Source: Bryobacteraceae bacterium CoA2 C42
Lineage (GTDB): Bacteria > Acidobacteriota > Terriglobia > Bryobacterales > Bryobacteraceae
Reading direction: 5' to 3'
DNA: 51,689 bases
Assembly (NCBI GenBank): GCA_019931245.1
Contig: JAINDL010000018.1
Coordinates: 1 to 51,689 of the forward strand
The notes under the pieces were generated by a model. It was not told the origin of the DNA. It ran no database searches and saw nothing but the letters and a program-made list of their open reading frames with translations. A program made the translations under genes and the position numbers. Below are positions 8,390 through 17,008 of this stretch, piece by piece (the stretch's first letter is position 1; each line of letters starts with the position of its first letter).

Positions 8390-9530
8390 TCAGTTCTTCT
8401 TCACGCGATGGGGCTGCGCCAGCTTCACAAACTTCTTGGCGACGCTCGCCGCCCCTGCCGGTCCAGAAAAAGGACCGCGCCCTTTGCCGGACAGCAACAC
8501 GACGCTCGTGTTCTGGTGACGGAGAACAAAGGGGAATTCCCAGGCAAAAACGGACCGGACCTCGAACACTACATCGGCGAGCCTGGCGTCATCGACCATC
8601 CGGATGTTTAAAGAGCCGAAATCTTCTTGCCGCCCCAACTCCGCCTGGAGCAGGCGCCCATTGAAGTGTTGTGCGCCCTCGGCATCGACATACATTGTTT
8701 TGAAGCTCTGCAGGATCGTCGCCGGATCTTTGGCGAGATTGAGCCGGTTAGAACGCTCCGGCGCATCCAAACTGGCCTTGGGCGTCGACGGGCCAGCCGC
8801 TCTCTCCACCGGTTTCTGATTCGGGAGGGATAAGTCCGCTCCATTCGCAAAATTCTTCGACGGCGCAGCATCGGCCAGACCGATGACGGCATCGAGAGGC
8901 ACACCGAAGTTCAGATTTTGGCCCTGCGGAAGCGCTGCCACCACCAGCGCCACCGCCGCTCCCTTCCGATCAAACAGCACGCCGCCGCTCGAACCGGGCG
9001 AGGCGGGGGCGGTAAACTGCATCAGCCGGTATCCTGTCCCGGCTCCCGGCAGTTCATCGGCGGCGCGCACCCCCGAAACCACGCCGTTCGAGACGGACCA
9101 CGGCAAACCGGCTGGATTCGCAATCAGCGTCACCGGATCGCCGGAGGTCACTTTTCCCGCATCGGCCACGGGCTGCACCGGGAAACGGGAAGCGGCAATC
9201 CGAATAGCCGCTACGTCCCGTCGGCTATCTACCCCCAGGAGTTGCACGTTGTCAAAAACCTCGCCGTTCCGAAAGCGGACCTGTAAGGAGCGCGCATTCC
9301 GCACCACATGCCAGGCCGTGAGCAGAACGCCGTTGTCCCGAAACCACCACCGCCGTCCCGATGCCCCCCAATCCCTCGGCGGTCTGGCTGCCCGCCAGCA
9401 CGACCGCGACTGAACCCGATGCACGTTCAAAGATCTGCTGCGTGGTCAAGGCACCATCTGTCTGCCCGGGGAGAGACGATACCACGGCAAGTAAGCCGGA
9501 GATACGCAGGGCGCGTGTAGCACTTAGCAT
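8390..9530 (-). pseudogene. frameshifted secreted trypsin-like (S1C) serine protease with unassigned C-terminal domain
   Basis: Two minus-strand frames together encode one protein. The first, from the ATG at 9530, gives a signal peptide ([19 protein letters not shown]) and continues to GLGGIGTAVVV. The second carries the rest from RDNGVLLTAWHVV onward, with the triad His in LTAWHVV, Asp in SRRDVAAIRI and Ser in PGSSGGVL. The switch lies at about 9340-9352 in a G/GT-rich stretch. After the protease there is a linker and a domain of about 110 residues (from SFKTMYVDAEGA to the end) that recurs, as I recall, in Acidobacteria proteins but has no function I can name. It is either a recent pseudogene or a one-base assembly error; the intact remainder favours error or very recent mutation. 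Confidence 0.6.
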
Positions 9531-9590
9531 AATCTGCTGGCTAACACAGGAAGGAAAGCACATCGCCGCCGTTTTCCATATGATAGGGTC

Positions 9591-11627
9591 ATGCGCATCG
9601 CCCTCTGGCTCCTCCCCTGCCTCCTGCTCGCCCAACCCGACTGGCGAACCTACCGCGGCGGACCCGCCCAAACCGGCTTCTCCAATCTCCAACAGATCAA
9701 CAAAGCCAACGTCGCCAAACTACAGCCCGCCTGGACCTACGACACCGGCGACGCCGAAAAGGGCACCGAGATTCAATGCAATCCCCTCATCATCGAAGGC
9801 GTCCTCTACGGCACCTCCGCCAAACAAAAGGTCTTCGCCCTCAACGCCGCCACCGGCCAACCCCTCTGGCAGTTCGACCCCAGCGAAGGCAAACCCGCCC
9901 GCGGTCGTAACCGCGGTCTCGTCATGTGGCAGGAAGGCAAGCAACGCCGCCTGTTCTTCACGTGGCGCAACTGGCTCTTCGCCCTGAACCCCACCACCGG
10001 CCAGCCCATCCCCAGCTTTGGCAAAAACGGCCGCGTCGACCTCCGCGAAGGCCTCGGCCGCGACCCCGAACAGGTCTCCATCTCCGCGCCCACCCCCGGC
10101 ATCCTCTACAAAGACATGCTCATCCAAGGCTCGCTCGTGCCCGAAGGCCTGCCCTCCGCACCGGGCGACATCCGCGCCTACGATGTCCGCACCGGCGCCA
10201 TCCGCTGGACCTTCCATACCCTCCCCCGCCCCGGCGAACCCGGCTACGAAACCTGGCCCAAAGACGCATGGACCTACGCCGGCGGCACCAACTCCTGGCC
10301 CGGACTCGCCCTCGATGAAAAACGCGGCATCGTCTACGCCCCCACCGGTTCGGCCTCCTTCGACTTCTACGGCGCCAACCGCCACGGCAACAATCTCTAC
10401 GCCAACTGCCTCCTCGCCCTCGACGCCGCCACCGGCCAGCGCAAATGGCACTTCCAGTTCGTCAAACACGACGTCTGGGACCGCGACCTCCCCGCCCCGC
10501 CCACCCTCGTCATCCTCCAACGCAACGGCAAATCCATCGACGCCGTCGCCCAAATCACCAAGTCCGGCCACGTCTTCGTCTTCCACCGCGAAACCGGCGA
10601 AAGCCTCTTCCCGCTCACCACCGTCGACACCCCCGATAGCGACGTCGAAGGCGAAAAACTCGCGCGCCAACAGGTGCTGCCGCTCCGCCCCGCGCCCTTC
10701 TCCCGCCAGCAGCTTACCGAAGAGATGATCCCCCACCCGGTCGCCAAAGCCCGCTTCCGGCAGATCCGCAGCGGCCCCCAGTTCACCCCGCCCAGCAAAG
10801 AAGGCACCGTCGTCTTCCCCGGCTTCGACGGCGGCGGCGAATGGGGTGGCGCCGCCTTTGACCCCTCCACAGGCCTCCTCTACGTCAACGCCAACGAGAT
10901 GCCCTGGATCCTCCGCCTCGTCCCCCGCCCCGCGGCCAAAGGCGTCACCTCCGCCCGTACTCTCTACATCCAGAACTGCGCCGCCTGCCACCGCGAAGAC
11001 CGCGCCGGCAGCCCCCCCGAGTTCCCGCAACTGGCCAAACTCGATCCCGCCAAACGCGCCGACCACGCCCGCATCATCGCCAAAGGCCAGGGCCGCATGC
11101 CCGGCTTCGGCCATCTGAACGCCGCGCAGCAGGAAGCCATTCTCGATTACCTGGTAACCGGCAAGGATGCCGCCGCCACCGCCGTCGCCGCCAACACGCT
11201 AATCGAACAGGCCTACCAGACCGACGGCTACAACAAGTTCCTCGACCCCGACGGCTACCCCGCCGTCAAACCGCCCTGGGGCACCCTCAACGCCATCAAT
11301 CTCAACACCGGCGAGTACGCCTGGCGCCAGCCCTTCGGCGAGTTCCCCGAACTGGCCGACAAAACCACGGGCACGGAAAACTACGGCGGGCCGCTCGTCA
11401 CCGCAGGCGGTCTGCTCTTCATCGGCGCCACCAACCACGACCGTCAGTTCCGCGCCTTCGACAAAGACACCGGCAAGTTACTTTGGAAGACGACGCTTTC
11501 GGCCGGCGGCAACGCCACCCCCGCCACTTACAGCGTCAATGGCAAGCAGTACGTGGTCATCGCCGCCGGCGGCGGCAAAAGCAAAGCGCCCTCGGGCGGC
11601 CTTTATCACGCCTTTGCCCTTCCCTAA
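9591..11627 (+). CDS. PQQ-dependent dehydrogenase with inserted cytochrome c domain
   Basis: This 678-residue protein has a short signal peptide ([15 protein letters not shown]) and opens with [15 protein letters not shown], typical of quinoprotein dehydrogenases. The beta-propeller repeats contain the recurring AxxxxTGxxxW blade motif (for example [35 protein letters not shown]). A cytochrome c domain is inserted late, with haem motif CAACH at Cys463-His467 and a likely Met ligand in GRMPGFG. Propeller blades resume after it. Such periplasmic enzymes oxidise sugars or alcohols and pass electrons through the built-in haem. The substrate cannot be told. No PQQ-synthesis genes are in the window. 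Its stop overlaps the convergent glycosyltransferase gene by 4 bp. Confidence 0.85.
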   Translation: MRIALWLLPCLLLAQPDWRTYRGGPAQTGFSNLQQINKANVAKLQPAWTYDTGDAEKGTEIQCNPLIIEGVLYGTSAKQKVFALNAATGQPLWQFDPSEGKPARGRNRGLVMWQEGKQRRLFFTWRNWLFALNPTTGQPIPSFGKNGRVDLREGLGRDPEQVSISAPTPGILYKDMLIQGSLVPEGLPSAPGDIRAYDVRTGAIRWTFHTLPRPGEPGYETWPKDAWTYAGGTNSWPGLALDEKRGIVYAPTGSASFDFYGANRHGNNLYANCLLALDAATGQRKWHFQFVKHDVWDRDLPAPPTLVILQRNGKSIDAVAQITKSGHVFVFHRETGESLFPLTTVDTPDSDVEGEKLARQQVLPLRPAPFSRQQLTEEMIPHPVAKARFRQIRSGPQFTPPSKEGTVVFPGFDGGGEWGGAAFDPSTGLLYVNANEMPWILRLVPRPAAKGVTSARTLYIQNCAACHREDRAGSPPEFPQLAKLDPAKRADHARIIAKGQGRMPGFGHLNAAQQEAILDYLVTGKDAAATAVAANTLIEQAYQTDGYNKFLDPDGYPAVKPPWGTLNAINLNTGEYAWRQPFGEFPELADKTTGTENYGGPLVTAGGLLFIGATNHDRQFRAFDKDTGKLLWKTTLSAGGNATPATYSVNGKQYVVIAAGGGKSKAPSGGLYHAFALP

Positions 11628-12379
11628 CGGGTAAAGTAGAGCCGGCACAACTGCACGAAGGTGGTCGCCAGCGACTTCACCCGAAAAAACTGCGACCGCC
11701 CGTACAGGCGAGGATAGTGCCGCACCGGCAGCTCCACCACCTCCATCCCAGAACGTTCGAGCAGCTTCACCAACTCCACGCATATCGTCCCGCTCGACGA
11801 ACGCAGCGGCTTTTTCTCAAGCAGCGAACGGCGAAAAATCCGGAAGTCACAATCGATATCGCGCAGCCGGACCCCAAACAGAAACCGGGCAAACTGGTTA
11901 TACACCGCCCCGATCACCTTCCGGTGCCACGGATCCTGCCGGGCGATTTTGTACCCGTTCACCAGCCCCACCGCCGGCCCCACCACCTCAAGCAGCGGAC
12001 CCAGATCCCCGACATCGTACTGCCCGTCTCCATCGGTGTAGAAGATGAAGTCCTTGGTCGCGGCGCCAAATCCCGTCCGCAGCGCCCCGCCGTATCCCCG
12101 GTTCTCCGGATGCGTAATCACCCGCAGCAGCGGACCGTGCTGCTGCTGCAACTGCGCCAGTACCTCGCCCGTGTCATCCGCGCTGCCATCGTTGACCACG
12201 ATCACTTCAAAATCGTCCACCAACTCGCCCAGCACCTGAAACGTCTTGCCGATCAGCGCGGGCAGCGAGGGCGCATCGTTATAAGCGGGGAAAAACACAC
12301 TCAAGCTGTGCGCGAAACGCCGCGGGTTCGGGTTGACCGCAAGCGGGCGGACGGTATCAGGCCTCAGCTCAAAACGCAT
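11624..12379 (-). CDS. family 2 glycosyltransferase (polyprenyl-phosphate sugar transferase type)
   Basis: A 251-residue GT2 enzyme. It has the N-terminal nucleotide-binding segment [17 protein letters not shown], the acidic motif [10 protein letters not shown] and a DxD-like [12 protein letters not shown]. Such motifs occur in dolichyl-/undecaprenyl-phosphate mannosyl- or glucosyltransferases. There are no clear transmembrane helices apart from weak hydrophobic stretches, so it fits the soluble DPM1-like type with a C-terminal amphipathic tail ([16 protein letters not shown]). It would load a sugar onto a lipid carrier for envelope glycan or glycoprotein assembly. It follows the response-regulator gene at 66 bp; a shared transcript is possible but not shown. 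Confidence 0.8.
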   Translation of the reverse strand: MRFELRPDTVRPLAVNPNPRRFAHSLSVFFPAYNDAPSLPALIGKTFQVLGELVDDFEVIVVNDGSADDTGEVLAQLQQQHGPLLRVITHPENRGYGGALRTGFGAATKDFIFYTDGDGQYDVGDLGPLLEVVGPAVGLVNGYKIARQDPWHRKVIGAVYNQFARFLFGVRLRDIDCDFRIFRRSLLEKKPLRSSSGTICVELVKLLERSGMEVVELPVRHYPRLYGRSQFFRVKSLATTFVQLCRLYFTR

Positions 12380-12445
12380 TCCATAACGATAGCGAACAAA
12401 AAGTTACGCCGTCCATACCGCCTTTTCTGTAAAGAAACATTAAGA

Positions 12446-13084
12446 TCAGGACACGATTCCCCGCCGCACCGCGCTCAGCACCAGTTCCGCCGCACTGCGC
12501 AACCCCATCTTCTCCATGATCCGCGCCCGGTGCGTCTCCACCGTATGCGGACTGAGACTCAACTGAAAGGCGATCTCCTTATTGCTGTTGCCTTCGGCCA
12601 GAAGCTGGTAGATGTGCCGCTCCCGGTCGGTCAGTCGCTCGTAGCGATCTTCGACGCCATCCTCGGGCCGCCGCAACCGGAGAAAACGGTCAACCTCGGG
12701 ACTGAAAAAGCGACGCCCGCGACGGACCTCCAGAATCGCCGTGATCAACTCCTCCTCCACGCAGTCCTTGAGCACATACCCGTTGGCGCCCTCGCGCACC
12801 GCCCGCAGCACGTATCGTTCATCGGCATGCATGCTCAGCATCACCACCGCCAGCCGCGGAAAGCTCCGCCGCAGTTGGGTCAACGCTTCCAATCCGTTCA
12901 ACCCCTTCATACCAACGTCCAGTAAAGCCAGATCCAGCCCATGGCTATGCGCCAGATCCACAGCCTCCACCCCACTGCTGGCCTCGGCCACCACCTGCAG
13001 GCCCGGATGGGTCTCCAGGATCCGGCGCAGACCTTGCCGCACCAAAGCATGGTCGTCGGCCAGCAGAATCCGCAGCAGCATCAC
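12446..13084 (-). CDS. NarL/FixJ-type response regulator
   Basis: A 212-residue two-domain regulator. The receiver domain has the acidic pair Asp10-Asp11 and phosphoacceptor Asp56 in LALLDVGMKG. A LuxR-type helix-turn-helix follows (LTDRERHIYQLLAEGNSNK, then VETHRARIMEKMG). It overlaps the kinase gene upstream by 4 bp (ATGA), so the two are translationally coupled and form a cognate pair. The target genes are not evident; the nearest on the strand is the GT2 gene. Confidence 0.9.
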   Translation of the reverse strand: MMLLRILLADDHALVRQGLRRILETHPGLQVVAEASSGVEAVDLAHSHGLDLALLDVGMKGLNGLEALTQLRRSFPRLAVVMLSMHADERYVLRAVREGANGYVLKDCVEEELITAILEVRRGRRFFSPEVDRFLRLRRPEDGVEDRYERLTDRERHIYQLLAEGNSNKEIAFQLSLSPHTVETHRARIMEKMGLRSAAELVLSAVRRGIVS

Positions 13085-14397
13085 GAATAAACCTCCGCCC
13101 GGCGAGCGGCCTCTACGGGGATCCGCACCAGAATGCGGGTTCCCGCCCCGGGTCGCGACTCTACCACGACGCTCCCCCCCAGTTTCTGCGCCCGCTCCTT
13201 AATCCCCACAATGCCCGTCCCCTGCCGGGGAAGCCCGCGCTCGCTCAAGGAAATACCCACCCCGTCGTCCACTACTTCCAACTGCAGCTGGCTTCCCTCC
13301 TGACCCAGCAACACCCGCACCAGGGACGCCCGTGAGTACTTCTCACAGTTGTGCAGCGTCTCCTGCGCAATGCGGAACACGCAGGTCTTCGCCTCATCCG
13401 ACAGATCTTCCCCCACATCCGCACCCGTAAACTCCGTACGGATCCCCGAACGGCGGCCAAAATCTTCCAACTGCCACTGCAAAGCCGCCCCCAGCCCAAG
13501 ATCGTCAAGCAGGCTCGGCCGCAGCAGCAGCGAGATATCCCGCACCATCCGTACGGTCCGTTCGGCGAGTTCCCGCGCGCGACGGAGCCGCGTGCGCGCC
13601 TCCCCGCCCGCCAGCAGGGACATCGCGTGGGAGATCTCCATCCGCAGCGCCGTCAGGGACTGCCCAACCTCATCGTGAAGCTCCCGCGACAGCGAGCGCC
13701 GCTCCTCCTCCTGAACCTCCAGCAATCGAGCCGAAAGATGCTCCAACTCCTGCGAATGAGTCTGCCGTTCCCGCTCATTCCGGCCTGCAATCCGCAACGT
13801 GAAAAAGGTCACCCCCACACCAACCGTCAGCGAGGCAGCCAGCAGAATCACCAACAGACGCGAGGCCGCTAATCGCTCCGCCAGATACCGATCCTGCGCC
13901 TCCGTCAACTCCTTACGCCGCTTGTTGCGAAACTCTTCAATCAGCGTAAACACCGCCAGCCGGCGCGGCACCAGAACCTCGGCAATGTAACTTTTGGGCT
14001 TGCCCGGCGCCTCGCGAACTTCGTCCAGCCACACCTGGAACACCTCCTCCAGCCGCAACGACGCCACCAGATCCCGGTCCAGTTCGAGAAGTCTCCCAAC
14101 CGCCTGCTGACCCTGCGCCGCCAACTCGTCCACGCTGCGCGATAGCTGCCGCTGGCCGACCGCATCGGGCGAAATGAAGTAGTCGCGGGAACTGATTCCT
14201 CCCTGCCACACCACCCGCCGCAACGCCGCAACCGCGTCTTCCCTCTCGATATAACGGTGGTAGGCGGCCTGCTGCGCCGAGTCGCCCGCCGATTGTAACT
14301 GCAGGGCCTCCCACGCCGACGTCGCCAGCAGGATCAGAATTACGGCAAAACCAGCCCGGAGGACATGCAAACTGTGGAACGACTTTTTCACCGGCAC
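13081..14397 (-). CDS. membrane sensor histidine kinase, HisKA_3 type
   Basis: A 438-residue kinase with a first transmembrane helix at about 12-32, an extracytoplasmic helical sensor of CHASE3 type (about 33-180), a second transmembrane helix near 183-205 and a short linker. The dimerisation/phosphoacceptor segment contains LSRELHDEVGQSL with His241. The ATPase domain shows DDGVGIS and GTGIVGIKERAQKLGG. This is the kinase class that pairs with NarL-type regulators, and its regulator follows with a 4-bp overlap. The start is GTG at 14397, preceded at 3-4 bp by GGGAG; a second in-frame GTG at 14391 has better spacing. Confidence 0.88.
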   Translation of the reverse strand: MPVKKSFHSLHVLRAGFAVILILLATSAWEALQLQSAGDSAQQAAYHRYIEREDAVAALRRVVWQGGISSRDYFISPDAVGQRQLSRSVDELAAQGQQAVGRLLELDRDLVASLRLEEVFQVWLDEVREAPGKPKSYIAEVLVPRRLAVFTLIEEFRNKRRKELTEAQDRYLAERLAASRLLVILLAASLTVGVGVTFFTLRIAGRNERERQTHSQELEHLSARLLEVQEEERRSLSRELHDEVGQSLTALRMEISHAMSLLAGGEARTRLRRARELAERTVRMVRDISLLLRPSLLDDLGLGAALQWQLEDFGRRSGIRTEFTGADVGEDLSDEAKTCVFRIAQETLHNCEKYSRASLVRVLLGQEGSQLQLEVVDDGVGISLSERGLPRQGTGIVGIKERAQKLGGSVVVESRPGAGTRILVRIPVEAARRAEVYS

Positions 14398-15032
14398 TCT
14401 CCCTTCTACAATAGCCCTTGCGGCCTCGCCGATTCAGCCCCGTACCCGATTTGCCGTACTGCGGGTGACACCCATCCCGGTCGGCTTCCCCAACTTCGCC
14501 TCCTCGGGCGATCCGAAACGGAGACTTCGAGACTTTTGCCGAAGCGTGCCAACGCCGTGCGACGTTTCCACACCGCCGTATGACTGTCCCCGCCCCTCGT
14601 CCTGTTCCTTGAAATTGCAGCGAATGCCGGTAGCTCATCTGGTCTGCCGGTCCTGCACCGCGTCCCGCCGCCCCGCGGCGCCTTGCTCTGTGCCAAAGGA
14701 CTGGTTCGCTACGGGAGGCCTACCGCCGCCCTATCGTGCCTCGGGCACGCTGTCTTCATCTGCAGGGCTGCCCGGCTGCCTCGTCCTCGATGTCATCGTC
14801 GCTCCCCCGCAAGAAAGCTTCGGCATCGGCCGCACCCCACCGTGCGCTCCGTTTCCCGGTACAGGGATGGTCGCCCCGGTTGAGACAACCTCGCTCAGCG
14901 GGATCGTGTACGGTCAACCGCTCCACCCTGGAACGCGCTACCGCACGGAACCCCTCATTCCCGAAGCCATCCCCACGCCGGCTGCGACAGGCAACCGCAA
15001 ACGCCTCACCCCCGGCGACCCGACCGTAACCA
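14398..15032. other. 635-bp gap without a secure gene
   Basis: Upstream of the kinase gene this stretch must hold its promoter on the minus strand; TATTGT about 15 bp before the start is a possible -10 element. I see no tRNA or known small RNA. All plus frames are unusually open, which is common at this GC content, and only the frame ending at 15085 has codon composition resembling a gene. It may also contain a decayed gene. Confidence 0.4.
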
Positions 15033-15085
15033 TCAGCCTGTCCTTGCCCCGACGGTCCATGCTCCGGCCGGACCCTCCCGATTGA
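14624..15085 (+). CDS. doubtful unassigned ORF
   Basis: An open plus-strand frame of about 153 codons in the otherwise empty gap. Its codons have roughly 74% C or G in third position, lower than neighbours but with a gene-like pattern, and the translation is Pro/Gly/Thr-rich with a block KDWFATGGLPPPYRASGTLS. There is no signal peptide, no clear ribosome-binding site and no family I recognise. Starts are uncertain: ATG 14624, GTG 14690 or ATG 14465. Its end overlaps the dehydratase gene by 53 bp on the opposite strand. It may be spurious or the remnant of a longer gene. Confidence 0.25.
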   Translation: MPVAHLVCRSCTASRRPAAPCSVPKDWFATGGLPPPYRASGTLSSSAGLPGCLVLDVIVAPPQESFGIGRTPPCAPFPGTGMVAPVETTSLSGIVYGQPLHPGTRYRTEPLIPEAIPTPAATGNRKRLTPGDPTVTISLSLPRRSMLRPDPPD

Positions 15086-16184
15086 AAACCACCCCCAACC
15101 CCGGCCGCTCCGGCAGCACGTAACTGGCCCCGTCCAGGGCAATCGGCTCGGCCAGAAACCGGTTGGCTACCTCGAGAACCCGCGGGTTGTACTCGCACAA
15201 CCCGCTATTCGGCAGCGCCGCCGCTAAATGCACCGCCGCCAGAATCTGCGGCGCCAGCGCAATGCTGACATGCGGCACCAGTCGCTTAGCCAGCCGGCCA
15301 ATCGCCACCGACTCCGTGATCCCGCACCGCCCCAGATCCGGCTGCAGCACCCCCGCCAGCCCCTGCAGGGGCCGCAACTCATACCGCGTCCGGTAGCTCT
15401 CCCCCACCGCAAGCGGCGCACGCGCCCCGGCCACCCACCGCTCGTGCGCCTCAATTTCCTCCGGCGGAAACGGACACTCCATCCACTCCAGATCCAGATC
15501 CTGCCCGGCACCCTCCGGCAGATGCCACAGCGCGTCCACGGCGAAACGCACCCCCGGGAACTCGCTCTGGTAGAGCCGCAAACGGCGTTCCAACTCCGAC
15601 CAGGACTCTTCAAGATACAACTTGAACAGCCGGAATCCTCGCTCGACGTGCTCGCCGACAAACGCCAACCGCTCCCCGTCGGTCGCCCCCGCCACCCCGG
15701 AGACATACGCCGGCACACGCCGCCGCACACTGCCCAGCATCCCGGCCACCGGCCGGCCCGCCAGCTGTCCCGCCAGATCCCACAGCGCCAGATCGATGCC
15801 CGCCATCGCGTCCAACTGATATCCGCCCGTCTGCCCTCGGACGCGCATCGTGTTGTAAAGCAGCTCCCGAATCTCGCCAATCTCTCCCGGCTTGCCCGCG
15901 AACCAGCGGCCGGTCAGTAGCGGCGTAAACAGCACTTCGATAATCGTGCAGGCCACCTCCGGCGCCAGCGGCGCCTGCGCCTCCCCCCACCCGGTCATCC
16001 CGTTCTCAAGGTCCACCCGCACGAGCGCCGTCTCGAAATCCACCGGATAGAGCACCGGGTACGCGGTCGACCAGCGGTACCGGCCCTCTCCACTCACCCC
16101 GGTCGGCGTTCCCGCCAACCCGCGGGTCGCCCGCCCGTCACGCGGCACCCGGACTGGGATTGCAGTGATCTTCTCAATGCGCAT
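15033..16184 (-). CDS. mandelate racemase/muconate-lactonizing-family sugar-acid dehydratase
   Basis: A 383-residue enolase-superfamily enzyme with an N-terminal capping domain (IEKITAIPVRVPRDGRATRG) and a TIM barrel. The metal ligands are Asp217 (FAVDALW), Glu236 (WMECPFP) and Glu262 (VGESYRT). At the end of barrel strand 2, Lys188 is followed two places later by Tyr190 (LFKLYLE), giving KxY instead of the usual KxK. His305 (VPHVSIA) stands where mandelate-racemase-type enzymes keep a catalytic His. As I recall, KxY has been described for a galactarate dehydratase, so a hexarate or similar sugar acid is a reasonable substrate guess. It is divergent from a FadR-type regulator and co-oriented with MFS and aldolase genes beyond it. 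Confidence 0.75.
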   Translation of the reverse strand: MRIEKITAIPVRVPRDGRATRGLAGTPTGVSGEGRYRWSTAYPVLYPVDFETALVRVDLENGMTGWGEAQAPLAPEVACTIIEVLFTPLLTGRWFAGKPGEIGEIRELLYNTMRVRGQTGGYQLDAMAGIDLALWDLAGQLAGRPVAGMLGSVRRRVPAYVSGVAGATDGERLAFVGEHVERGFRLFKLYLEESWSELERRLRLYQSEFPGVRFAVDALWHLPEGAGQDLDLEWMECPFPPEEIEAHERWVAGARAPLAVGESYRTRYELRPLQGLAGVLQPDLGRCGITESVAIGRLAKRLVPHVSIALAPQILAAVHLAAALPNSGLCEYNPRVLEVANRFLAEPIALDGASYVLPERPGLGVVFNREGPAGAWTVGARTG

Positions 16185-16222
16185 AAGCTCTCCAAAAAGT
16201 TAATAATGAAGGGATTCACCGA
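16185..16222. promoter_or_regulatory. 38-bp divergent control region of the sugar-acid cluster
   Basis: Only 38 bp separate the starts of the dehydratase gene (minus) and the GntR-family regulator (plus). The stretch is AT-rich compared with its surroundings (AAAAAGTTAATAATGAAG) and would have to contain the regulator's binding site and at least parts of both promoters, which must then extend into coding sequence. A regulator acting on its own promoter and on the enzyme promoter is the usual design for such pairs; no operator could be defined by eye. Confidence 0.4.
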
Positions 16223-17008
16223 ATGAAACTTCGCCGACTTACCCGAAAACGCGCTACCGATGAGGTGTATGAGGCGCTGCGCGATGCCATTCTCTCGCGC
16301 GGCTTCAAGCCAGGCGAGCGCTTGCAGGTCGAAGACATCGCCCTCAAACTCGGCGTCTCCCTCACCCCGGTACGCCACTCGGTTCAGCGTCTCTGCACCG
16401 AGGGCCTCGTCGAAATCCGGCCCCGCTCCGGAACCTTCGTCGCCACTCTGACGGTCGAAGATATCCAATCGACCTTCGAAGTCCGCTGCGCCCTCGAGTG
16501 CCTCGCTGCGGAGTTGGCCATCCCGCGTATGTCCCGCGCCATCGCCCAGGAGTTCGACGAACTGCTGGCCCTGCTGCGCCAACCGGTCCACGACGAAGAG
16601 GCGCTCCGCAAACACGAGCAAGCGAATAGCGACCTCCATCAGACACTGCTGCAGGCATCGCGCAATAAACGCCTCGAAGAGGTCTACGCCGGCCTGAATG
16701 CCCATCTGACTATCGCCCGCATCCACGCCTCGGAAAGCCGCAAAACGGAAACCTCGCTCGAAAGCCCGTTTCAGGGTAAAGAATGGCTGGCCCGGTTCAC
16801 CCAGGAGCAGTTCGAACACGAAGAAATTGTCGCGGCGCTCAAAGCCAAACAGGTGGAGCGCGCCCGGGAGTGCCTGCGGAAACATATCTACCGCGCTAAG
16901 GATGCAATGATTGCGTCGTTTGCAGCGGTGTCCGCACCAGCCACCGCACGAGCAGGTAGGAGACCGGATGGAGCAAGCCCATCAAAACGAAAACGCTCGC
17001 GTAGCTGA
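16223..17008 (+). CDS. GntR/FadR-family transcriptional regulator
   Basis: A 261-residue regulator with an N-terminal winged helix (EVYEALRDAILSRGFKPGER, then LKLGVSLTPVRHSVQRL) and a C-terminal FCD ligand domain with the helix NSDLHQTLLQAS and the late RKHIYRAKD. FCD regulators usually sense sugar acids or organic acids through a metal-bound pocket, in keeping with the adjacent dehydratase. The conserved part ends at about residue 230; the last 30 residues are Ala/Arg/Ser-rich and lie over the antisense 3' end of the MFS gene, giving a 113-bp convergent overlap. That tail may be a read-through extension from loss of an earlier stop. Confidence 0.85.
   Translation: MKLRRLTRKRATDEVYEALRDAILSRGFKPGERLQVEDIALKLGVSLTPVRHSVQRLCTEGLVEIRPRSGTFVATLTVEDIQSTFEVRCALECLAAELAIPRMSRAIAQEFDELLALLRQPVHDEEALRKHEQANSDLHQTLLQASRNKRLEEVYAGLNAHLTIARIHASESRKTETSLESPFQGKEWLARFTQEQFEHEEIVAALKAKQVERARECLRKHIYRAKDAMIASFAAVSAPATARAGRRPDGASPSKRKRSRS

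Noticed and set aside
9720-11114. Long minus-strand open frame over the quinoprotein gene
   Set aside because: Gly/Ala/Glu-rich shadow produced by strong third-position C bias on the coding strand.
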